The position numbers and the translations under genes are program-made. Shown piece by piece: positions 56,098 through 64,000 of a DNA stretch of 64,000 nt (position 1 is its first letter; each line of letters starts with the position of its first letter). The DNA lies in NCBI GenBank assembly GCA_016800925.1, contig JABCPU010000288.1, positions 22,179 through 86,178 on the forward strand, in the 5' to 3' direction. The DNA comes from Suillus spraguei. Its lineage: Eukaryota; Basidiomycota; Agaricomycetes; Boletales; Suillaceae. A model generated the notes under the pieces. The model had not been told where the DNA came from. It saw only the letters and a list, made by a program, of their open reading frames with translations, and made no database searches.

Positions 56098-57621
56098 GGC
56101 GTTCTTGACCGTCCAATCATTGATGTAGCGATAATCTTGACAGGGACGCAATTCTCCACTCTTCTTTCCCACAAAGAAGAAGCCACTGGCTTGAGGTGAC
56201 TTCGATTCTGAGATGAATCCTTTCGCAACGTTTTCATCGATAAACGTTTTGACAGCAGCGCATTCTTTTTCCGATAGCGGGTAGACCTTAGACGTGCAAG
56301 GGATAAAACCGGGTTTAGTATCGATCTGATAATCAATACCGGGGCGTTCAGGGGGTAGTTTGTTTAATCCATCTTTAGCAAAGACGTCTGTGAAGTTGTG
56401 TAAATAGTCTGGGACCAGTTCTTCGAAGGATTTCTTTTTCTTTTCCTTTTCATCTGTGGCGAATTCCTGAGCTTTGTTGCTGTATTTCGGAGGAGGAAGG
56501 GGAATCGTGGAGTAGTTGGGGAGTTGTTTGAGTAGGGAAGTTCCATCTTGTGTGAGAGGTGTATCCATGGATACTTCTTCAATGATCCTTATACTGACTC
56601 CATCGGTATCATATTCCACAAGGAATTCTCCATCTCCAAGCTCATAAGAGGAAATCTCTCGCACTTCTGGTGCGGTCCAGACATCTTGAATGGTGTTGAA
56701 TTGGTCATCATCCTCTGTTGGGATCAATGAGGGCACGGGTTCTTCTTCATTGGGGATTTCTTCAATCAAAGCTGAAAGAGTTTTCGGGGGGACATAGAAC
56801 TTGGATAATTTCGGTACATTGGTATCTCATCCTGGGATCTCCTCTTCTGCTTTTCTTTTTCCATACTTCTGCTCTTCTATTGGCCGTTGCTCAATAGGTT
56901 CTTGTCCGACCTGACACTCAGGTTCGGATTCATTCTTGCACTTTTCTGCGCGGGGAATCGGTGATACTGGTCGTGGCAGTTGTATACAGGGAATGGGGTC
57001 AGTGGTACGTGGGGTTTGTACTTCCAGTTCAGGATCTTTAGAAATTGAAGGGATTACGAGAGGTCTTGGAAGTCGGGAATATTGCCATTTCTTAGAATGA
57101 CAATTAAAGGCTGGAGGTAATCCATTCTTCTTTCGATCCGTATCCATATCAATTTCAATTTCATCTGATTTTGTTGTTCAGGGAAGGACGAGTGTTTCAG
57201 CAGCCCAATCTATACTTGGGTTCATTGCGCGTAACCACGGAATTCCCAGAAGGATTTGATCCCTTCTTCCTAGTTTGGTGATGTTGAATTTTCCATACAT
57301 GGTTTGTTCATCGATTTTGACCACTAGGAGGCAGTAGTGTGTGATTGGTCCTCCTTTAATAAGAGTTCCATCTGCCGTAGTAACTCGAAATGGTGTTTTG
57401 AGTTTTCGTCGTGTGATTTGATGGAGTTTCACAAATTCCTCGGAAATGAATGTTCCTGCTGCTCCTGAATCAATGACAGCGGTGGTGTCGACGGATTTTA
57501 AGCGAGTACACAAGTGAAGGGTGATAGGGACACGAAGTTCTTTTCTTTCACCTACAGCGCGTACAAGTCTTAGTAGTACATTGGGAGAAACATACGTCGA
57601 ATCTTTGTTTCTCCAAGTCAA
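56098..57621 (-). pseudogene. Gypsy pol, first part: protease, linker, RT N-terminus
   Basis: The protease has TAVIDSGAAGTFISEEFV (active-site D-S-G, about 57480-57425) and ILLGIPWLRAMNPSIDW (flap side, about 57255-57205). TGA at 57178-57180 and TGA at 56827-56829 lie in the same frame as the downstream RT, so one open frame once ran through. The linker is rich in Pro and Glu. RT begins with DYQIDTKPGFIPCTSKVYPL and continues VAKGFISESKSPQASGFFFV to ELRPCQDYRYINDWTVKNA at the nested LTR. The pol frame is -1 relative to gag, and the overlap lies in GGATTTTTGAC at 57617-57627. Confidence 0.9.
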
Positions 57622-58493
57622 AAATCCTCGACAATCCTCCTTACAGTTTCTTCGTCTTCTTCTTCTTCTTCTTTGACTTCGGTTTGTCGGAGCGGGGTCT
57701 TCTTCTTTCTGTCAGGACAATTATGAATGCGATGTCCTATCTTCTTGCATCCGAAGCATTGTCCCTTCTTCATGCATTCGGATCTCTCCATATCGGAGAT
57801 TCAATCTACGACCATTGCGTTGGAATCACGGTTCGGTATGTAACGTGCATTTCCATAGTTCTTCTTTTTCTGTTGTGGAGCATGATGTGTCCTCATAGCT
57901 TGAAGGCGATGATGGAAATTGTCAATGGAAATGCATTGCAGCACAACGTCTCAGAATACTTCTGAGACATCTCCTAGTGCGAAAAGCTTTGTAAGGATGC
58001 CCCAATTCAGGCCATCTTGGAAGAATTGGATCTTCATTGCATCATCAGTGATATGAGCCTTGGCTGCAAGTGCCTTGAAATCAGCGATGTAGGTGTGAAG
58101 ATCTCCACTTCCTTGTTTGAGGTCCCTGAGTTTCGTGAGTGCGGTCCCTTTGGTATCCACTGGGTCGAAGGCTTCTTTGAAGCTTTTCATAAAATCTACC
58201 ATTGTTCCATAACCAACTTTTTGTCCAGAGGTGTCGGTTGATTGAGCATGGTCAAGGAATTGCTCTTTCCAGGATTTGGCATTCCTTTCGGTCATAAAGG
58301 ATGTTATGAAAATGATCTTCTGCTTGTCGGTAGTGTAAAGCTTTTCGTTGATATCGAAGTGAAGATTACATGACTGGATAAATTCGCGAGAATTGTCACG
58401 ATCTCCATCAAAAGCGGTTGGCTGGCCAATCTTGTATTCAAATTCTTTGGTCGCCATATTTGGTGATTCATCTGGTGAGTTATACTTTCTCAA
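57618..58493 (-). pseudogene. Gypsy Gag with zinc knuckle, two in-frame TGA codons
   Basis: A single frame from MRKYNSPDESPNMATKEFEY (the ATG of MATKEF may be the true start) through the Gag core (SFMTERNAKSWKEQFLDHAQ, TKLRDLKQGSGDLHTYIADF). It is interrupted by TGA at 57951-57953 and TGA at 57801-57803, both at plausible Arg positions. It then reaches a CCHC knuckle CFGCKKIGHRIHNC (C-x2-C-x4-H-x4-C, about 57765-57725) and an acidic tail, and stops at 57618. It packages the element RNA. Confidence 0.85.
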
Positions 58494-58646
58494 TGCCTAC
58501 ACGCGCTGTCTTGCTGTCCATTAGGGCTTGTCTTCTGTCAGAGGGCTTCTCTTGACAATCGGTTTTAGCGTATGCGTACGCTAATCTGCTTATCTAAGCA
58601 GTCAGGTTTTGGGGTCGACAACTGGATAGTCGACGATCAAAGAATG

Positions 58647-58657
58647 ACTTTAATCTT
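58647..58657 (-). promoter_or_regulatory. Self-complementary primer-binding site (Tf1 type)
   Basis: One base inside the 5' LTR the minus strand reads AAGATTAAAGT. Its 11-nt complement ACTTTAATCTT occurs in the LTR itself at 58929-58919, 34 nt downstream of a TATA-like TATTTAAG. The transcript would thus start with bases that pair with its own PBS. Confidence 0.7.
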
Positions 58658-58658
58658 T

Positions 58659-59133
58659 TGTTATGAACTGGGATGGCGTCACCAGCGACAGTGAAAAGAC
58701 ACAGCTGGTCTGCTGGGAAGTTCTATAATGTCCAGAAGAGGACAAGGTGAAAGTACAAGGAACACGTTCCGAGTACGATCAAGGGTTCAGCCTCAAAGAC
58801 AAGTCTAAGAGGTTCTGCAAGAATAGAGACTAAGGCTAAGGAGTGCTTAGACTTAGAGACGATTCAAGACGACTTAGGTTGGAGACCTAAGCGAAGGAGA
58901 TTCCAGGTAAAACCCAGTAAGATTAAAGTAAAGAATCTACTACAAGTACAACATGCTTAAATAGACCAATATGTGCGCACGGACCAAGAGAGGCGTGGGA
59001 AAGTAAGTGCGTATCCAAATAAGGAAGGCAACTATAGTACAGATACGTTGAGCATATGAGTCAGAGTCATGTGACATGATATACAAGTAAGGAAACAAAG
59101 AGAAAATGAATAGGGGCACGTACAACTGTAACA
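58659..59133 (-). repeat. Gypsy 5' LTR with promoter
   Basis: 475 bp. On the minus strand U3 is about 59133-58930, with TATTTAAG at 58963-58956 as the TATA-like box. The proposed start of R is A at 58929. The 5' LTR sequence is very close to that of the 3' LTR, so the insertion is young relative to most others here. Confidence 0.85.
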
Positions 59134-59210
59134 GATACACCTCATTCATGAATGCATTATGAATCTCACATAGTGTGATTACTGGGTCTGCAGTGTGCTC
59201 TATGCTGTCC
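59134..59210 (-). pseudogene. Other side of the gene fragment split by the gypsy element
   Basis: Minus strand DSIEHTADPVITLCEIHNAF, continuing MNEV and then across the TSD into 50997. Its upstream end is cut by a family C LTR at 59211. Confidence 0.35.
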
Positions 59211-59666
59211 TGTTACGACCATGCAAAACCGGGGGCTACTAAGAAGTCCTGGCTTTACATGGGGTTGTACTAGAGGGTTGGAAAGTCAAAGGGGCTTGGC
59301 CTCAGCTCATATGCTGTGCCCCTTACCTGAGTCAGTGCCCTTAATTTCAGATGAAGTCCATTGGAGAGTTCTTGGTGAAGTCCAGATGAAGTTCGGACAA
59401 ACTCTAAGGTAGGATAGCTTGATAGAGCTCCAAAGGACTTCCAGATGAGCGCCAGAACCCGCTGGAACTATTTCTGGAGGATAGGGAGTAATGGTAAGAC
59501 TACTGGAACAAGTCCAAAGTAGAATGGGTGGAGGATGGACTACCAGACAAAGTCCAGGGTAGGACAGGAGCAGAGCTCCAGATGGAAAGATGACCCGCAG
59601 ATGTCAGAGGATAGGATAGGATAGATCCGGAGGTCCAGAGATTGGAAGAGCAGAAGAGTGGAAGAG
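59211..59666 (+). mobile_element. Family C LTR fragment (5' third)
   Basis: TGTTACGACCATGC through GTGCCCTTAATTTC, matching 47010-47900 without the nested LTR. It is cut at 59667 by the D2 LTR. Confidence 0.7.
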
Positions 59667-61070
59667 TGTTAAGATCATACTCAATAAAGGGTTAATCCAG
59701 AAGGGCTTGGCCTCAGCTCATGTGCTGTGCTCCTTTGCTGAGTATGGTGCCCTTAATTTCTATAGGGTCACATATGTCCAGATATGGGGATGCAAAGTCC
59801 AGTGGACTTCTAGACATAAGAGTGGAGAAGACTAAAGACTACCCGAAGGTAGAGCTGGAGGTATGACTGAGGACGGAGGTCCAAGGTCTGGAGATGGACA
59901 AGAGAATAAGCTCAAGTCTGGATGAGGTTCAGAGGCAGACTAAGTCCAGAAGAATGAGGAGAAACTAAGCTGATATTCAAACTGAAGTACTATGGAGATT
60001 TACAGGTGGTTTATATACTATATGTCATATACCATACTTCTGATCCCAGATCCACCCATATCCGATCAGATCCGATTGATTCTATTTCTGTCCGGTCCAC
60101 AGATCCTGTCCAGATCGCTCATCCGAATGTGCTCGCTTCTCGCACTCTATCTCCCTTGTTTATAACTGCGCCTATCTCCTTTCATCACTCATCCTGTTTC
60201 CGGTACTCTGGCTGTGTATAATTCCTTCCTGTGTCACTGAACCGTTACCTGTGTTTCATTTCCGATTCATGCTTACTGATCCGCTGCACATTAACTAATA
60301 GACTTCCATTACACTTCATACATAGCCCTTGGTCCTGGACTCGTTGATTATCCGTCTTAGATACTTACCATATATAAACCACTTGTAGATCTCTGTAGAA
60401 CCTTAGTTCGAATATCATCTTAGATTCTGCTCATTCCACTTCCTTCGGACTTGAGTCACTTTCCACTCAAAGTCATCTTCCGAGACTTGGGATTGATTCC
60501 TATAGTCTATATCTCCGACTCTATCTTTGGATAGTCTACCTCTGTCAGTTTCTAGTTAGGAATCCGTTCCAAAGCTAGCCTTGGTCCTCTTACCATCCCT
60601 GCGCTCCGGATAACCTTCGGACGTACCATATCCGATACCTTCGGACGTCCGGATCTGCTATGCAACTCCTTCCGGATCTTCGGATATATATCTCCTCTCT
60701 GAAATAAGGGGCATTATTCGGACAAGGGGCACAGGGCACGAACTGATACCAAAGCCCTTCAGATCTTTCACCCCTTGAGTACAGTCTTAACACTATAGGT
60801 AGTTATGGAAAGATCAGTCAGTGCAGTACAAGGCTATGTACAAACCATATGCAAAGTCTAACAGATCAGTAAGCAGACAGAATACAGAGATAGCCAGAGG
60901 GCTAGACTTGTGAATGTACAAACAGAGTGATTATGAATGGAGGGAGATAGAGAGGAGCATAGGTCTGGATATCCAGATATTGAAGGGAGGAAGCGCAGGA
61001 TATGCAGGTCTGGACATCCGGACTTCTGAGAAGTTGGATTGGAGATCATGTCTGGATATGGTATATGACA
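59667..61070 (-). mobile_element. D2 LTR (629 bp) with nested family D LTR; 3' LTR of a minus-strand chromovirus
   Basis: On the plus strand it starts TGTTAAGATCATAC and ends GATATGGTATATGACA. The termini match family D read in the opposite direction, but the body is different. Next to 61070 the minus strand has a purine tract (complement of GTATCCCCTTCTT), as expected at a 3' LTR. A family D LTR is nested at 60023-60792. Confidence 0.65.
60023..60792 (+). mobile_element. Family D solo LTR
   Basis: 770 bp, TGTCATATACCATACTTC to CAGTCTTAACA, with perfect TSD ctata (60018-60022, 60793-60797). It has the same family termini as its host D2 LTR but the reverse orientation. Confidence 0.92.
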
Positions 61071-61228
61071 GTATCCCCTTCTTAAGGCCAAGCCCTCGAG
61101 GCCTGAGACCTGGAGATCTGGTCTGGACTAAAATGAATGTGTGATGATGGAGGAATAGGGCGGAGACTGAAAATTCGCATATAAGAGAACTGGCCTACTG
61201 ATGGTGCAGTTAATTTCCCCTTTGATAG

Positions 61229-62033
61229 GAGACTCGGAGGAATTTACAGGCGAAGGCCCTTGAAAAGGCCCAGATCCATGTGGTGACTCTGGCAGCATGC
61301 CAAGCCAGTTTATCTGGCGGTGGAGAGAAGTCTTGTGCCAGATGTATCAAAAGGGGCAAGGCCTGTACTTGGAACAATGCATTGAATACTTCCAGCAAAA
61401 AGGTGAGTTCCGGATTTCATTCGTCTAGTTTTTCCTGCTGATATCCAACAGATCCGGACTTGTGACATCTGCCATCTTGCCAAGGAGAAGTGTGGGGGAG
61501 GAAATCTGCCAGCTAGGCCAGATTCCAGCAAGGGGAAGAAGAGGGCGTGTGAGGGGACCTTTTCCCCCAAGGGCAAGGGCAAAAAGAGGCAGCATAGTCC
61601 AAAGGAATTGGAGTCCAAAGTGGAGGTGGTTTCCAGCCCCCGGACCATCATTGGAGAGGAGACCTGTGCTGAGTATGATGATCAGGCTTGGGTTGCGGCA
61701 GCCAACAACATTGTGGCAGAGTTGTCCAGGACTAATGCCATTCTGGAGAGGGGAATTCAGGCTGCTGAGGGGAGCCAGATTGCCATGGACAGGGTGAGTG
61801 CTGGCTTTGAAAGGTTCCTCCAGGAGCAGAGGGAGTTCCAGACCCTTTTCCTGGAAGGCCTGAGGAATGTTTTCCGGCCAGAGGTTGAGAAAACTCTGGA
61901 CTCCATGGAAGGGACTAAGGGAGAGGAGGAGGTGCAGGAAGAGGCGCAGGAAGGAGGTGGAGAAGGAGGTTGGACCCTCTGGCAGAAATATGGAGATGGA
62001 GGAGTAGATGTCCGGATGCCTTCCTCTAGATAA
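61229..62033 (+). CDS. Zn2Cys6-like protein, antisense within a chromovirus remnant
   Basis: Two supported exons, 61229-61402 and 61452-62033 (donor GTGAGT, acceptor CCAACAG), stop TAA. The 5' end is unresolved: an acceptor-like TTTGATAG precedes exon 1. Exon 1 codes CARCIKRGKAC and exon 2 CDICHLAKEKC, giving C-x2-C-x6-C-x15-C-x2-C-x6-C, the spacing of fungal binuclear zinc-cluster DNA-binding domains, with the intron in the linker. A basic patch follows (KGKGKKRQHSPKELESK), then a helical segment with WVAAANNIVAELSRTNAILE and FERFLQEQREFQTLFLEGLR suited to dimerisation, and a Glu/Gly-rich acidic tail ending YGDGGVDVRMPSSR. It lies head-on against pol (stop codons 14 bp apart), between pol and the 3' LTR. 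Whether it is a captured host regulator or a native accessory gene is open. Confidence 0.65.
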
Positions 62034-62046
62034 ATGTACATATATG

Positions 62047-63564
62047 TCAACCTCTTGTTTTCAATTTGATGTGTGTGGTCCTGGCTTGTCTGGATATGCC
62101 CATTTCCCAACTCTGTGGCAAGTAGCCAGGATGTTCATAGGGTTTATGCTGAAGAGTTTTGGTGAGGGCACATGTTGTACAGGATTTGACATAGTCTTTG
62201 ACATAAGTGTGTATACCCGGCCAAGTATATTCCCAGCAGATGAGTTCTGACATCTGGTTCTGGCCAAAGTGTCCAGATAGGGGGTGATCATGAGTATTCT
62301 GGAGCACCCAGAGGTGCAGGTCATTGATTTCAAGAACATAGATATGGTTGTCACAGTGGAGGAAACCATTATTGTCTGTGGACCATCTAGTGTTTGGAGG
62401 TCCAGACATATGTTCAATGACAATAGGATCATTAGGAAGGGCGGACAAGATGTCCTTATGAAGCTGCTTGGAGAACCAGAGTTGCTAGAGTTGAGGCTCA
62501 AAGGGATGAAGTGAGCTGTTTGGAGGTGAATACCGGCCAGAGGTTATGAGGGTTTACTTGAGCGTAGTCCTTATCCCCTTCTTTAGGATAGACGTCCCAG
62601 CATCTAGTAAGGGAGTCCGGTTTGCCGCCAAGTTTCCCAGGCCGGAAGCGGATTATGAGATTAAATTGGTGGAGGAATTCCAACCAGCGGGCTTGTCGGT
62701 GGGTAAGGAGTTTGGTGGTAGCAAAGTACTCAAGGTTTTTGTGGTCTGTGACAACATCTACAGGCTCAGCTGAGTCTTCAAGATAGTGCCGCCAAGTCCA
62801 GAAGGCTTCGTAGAGAGCCAAGAGTTCCTTGTCATGGATGTTGTTACGAACTGGGGTGGCGTCACCAGCGACAGTGAAAAGACACAGATGGTCTGCTGGG
62901 AGTTCTTGCAATGTTCAAAAGAGAACAAGGTGAAAGTACAAGGAACGCGTTCTTTGTACGATCAAGGGTTCAGCCTCAATGACAAGTCAAAGAGGTATCC
63001 GCGAGAATAGAGACTAAGACTAAGGAGTGCTTAGACTTAGAGACGATTCAAGACGACTTAGGTTGGAGACCTAAGCGAAGGAGATTCCAGGTAAAACCCA
63101 GTAAGATTAAAGTAGAGAAACTACTACAAGTACACTGTGCTTAAATAGGCCAATATGTGCGCACAGACCAAGTAAGCGTGAGAATGTAACTGCGTATCCT
63201 AAGAAGGAAGGCATGTATCGTACAAATGCGTTGAGCATATGAGTCAGAGTCTCGTGATATAATATACGAGTAAAAGAGTAAAGGGAAAATGAATAGGGGC
63301 ACGTACGATTGTAACAGATGTCATAATTCAGCTCCAGTGGTTGGAGGGTGCGCATAGAAAGCCACCGAGCGAAGTTCATTGTCCAGACATACAATGAAAA
63401 GTATGCTGGCTATTGTGTAGTTAGAGGCATCAGTCTCAACGACTATAGAAACATCCAGCATCTAGTGCGTCAGCACCAGAGCCATAGTAAAGGCTTTTTT
63501 TAATGATTCGAATGATTTCTGGCATTCATTGATAAATAACCAGGGAGTACCTTTGCAGGTGAGG
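62047..63564 (-). pseudogene. Second chromovirus pol remnant (RT end, RNase H, integrase start)
   Basis: Reading minus-ward: an RT-C-terminal/RNase H junction with QKSFESLKKAF (about 63520) and SIVVETDAS; a solo LTR (62842-63316); then RNase H with NIHDKELLALYEAFWTWRHY, DVVTDHKNLEYFATTKLLTH, RQARWLEFLHQFNLIIRFRP and GKLGGKPDSLTRCWD (about 62840-62590). The integrase zinc-binding part has HDHPLSGHFGQNQ and WPGIHTYVKDYVKSCTTCAL (about 62290-62190). The integrase core and chromodomain are missing beyond about 62100, and the 5' part is cut by a family D LTR at 63565. It is dead. The ADALSRR-type motif of the other element is here PDSLTRCWD, so the two elements are only distantly related. Confidence 0.82.
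62842..63316 (-). mobile_element. Family A solo LTR
   Basis: 475 bp, TGTTACGAACTGGGGTGG to GTACGATTGTAACA, perfect TSD gatgt (62837-62841, 63317-63321). It splits RNase H of the second chromovirus. Confidence 0.93.
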
Positions 63565-64000
63565 TGTCATATACCATACATCTGATCTTAGATCTGATCA
63601 GATCCTGCTTCCGTCTGGTCCACAGATCCTGTCCGGATCACCCATCCAAAAGTTCCTACTTCTCGCACTCTAACTCCCTTGTGGACATCTGTGTCTACCC
63701 CTTTTGGCAATTCTCCTGTCTCCGGTATTCTGGCTATGTATATTTCCCTTCTGCTTATTGATCTGTTACCTATGTCTCATTTCCGACTTGTGATTATTGA
63801 TCCACTGTGCATTGACTAATAGACTTCTGTTACACATCGTACATAGCCCTCAGTCCCTGACTCATTGATTATCCGTGCTAGTTACTTACAGTATATAAAC
63901 CACTTGTAAATCTCTGTAGAACCTTAGTTCGAATATCATCTTAGATTCTGCTCATTCTGCTCCTGCGGACTTGAGTTACTTCCAGCTCTAGTCATCTTCC
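63565..64000 (+). mobile_element. Family D LTR, partial (runs off the window)
   Basis: TGTCATATACCATACATCTG onward follows 60023-60460 and 1882-2330 closely to the last base of the window. The right end and any TSD are outside. Confidence 0.8.

Larger units (their letters stand above)
51003..59133 (-). mobile_element. Full-length Ty3/gypsy chromovirus, 8131 bp
   Basis: Family A LTRs at 51003-51477 and 58659-59133 (475 bp each, highly similar) are flanked by perfect TSD gatac (50998-51002, 59134-59138). Minus-strand order is gag, protease, RT, RNase H, integrase with chromodomain, then an extra ORF. A solo LTR of the same family is inserted in RT (55622-56097). Several in-frame TGA codons and a one-base deletion in pol make it inactive. 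Order and chromodomain place it with chromoviruses; the priming site resembles the Tf1/sushi group. Confidence 0.95.

Overview
The window looks like a repeat-rich chromosome segment of a basidiomycete fungus, probably an Agaricomycete. Host genes carry many short (about 45-60 bp) GT..AG introns. Lysine is made by the alpha-aminoadipate route (homocitrate synthase). A KDZ transposase, a DIRS-like tyrosine-recombinase retroelement with a CCCH Gag-like ORF, and expanded alpha-kinase genes are also typical of this group. Species cannot be read from the sequence.

Layout. (1) 1-20700 is a graveyard of nested elements: a hAT remnant, two Ty1/copia copies (one complete with LTRs and target-site duplication, TSD), several solo LTRs, two degenerate Tc1/mariner elements and one MITE. 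They have shredded an alpha-kinase gene whose last codons now lie 7.4 kb from the rest. (2) 20806-32506 is a compact gene island: a two-repeat membrane protein, a CLIP-170-type microtubule plus-end protein, mitochondrial ribosomal protein bL34m, a CLASP-type protein, cytosolic ribosomal protein uS13 (RPS18) and homocitrate synthase. The homocitrate synthase reads cleanly except for one missing base. (3) 33060-45000 holds a DIRS-like retroelement, then a KDZ transposase gene whose 5' part lies in inverted orientation 7 kb away, with two accessory ORFs between and 60-bp repeat arrays. (4) 45190-46380 is a minisatellite. (5) 47010-64000 is a second nest: a 1.3-kb LTR split by a solo LTR and by a nearly intact Tc1/mariner element; an 8.1-kb Ty3/gypsy chromovirus with both LTRs and TSD; and a second chromovirus remnant with an antisense Zn2Cys6-like ORF.

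LTR families are named by termini: A (TGTTACGAAC..TGTAACA, 475 bp), B (TGTCACAAAT..GTTGTGACA, 475 bp), C (TGTTACRACC..TATGACA, about 1.3 kb), D (TGTCATATACC..CTTAACA, about 770 bp, plus a divergent relative D2), E (TGACAYGCAY..AGAAGACA, 1.44 kb), F (copia, TGACAAAAC..GTTTTGTCA, 310 bp), G (TGTTAGATTC..CTTTATCA, 506 bp). Matching TSDs at most insertions let the order of events be reconstructed. The most informative observations are: an 11-nt Tf1-type self-priming match in the gypsy element; a PBS in the copia element matching the anticodon arm of initiator tRNA-Met; an extra zinc-knuckle ORF in the position env would occupy; the antisense Zn2Cys6 ORF; the split and inverted KDZ locus; and a consistent Arg-to-TGA pattern of nonsense mutations in the elements.
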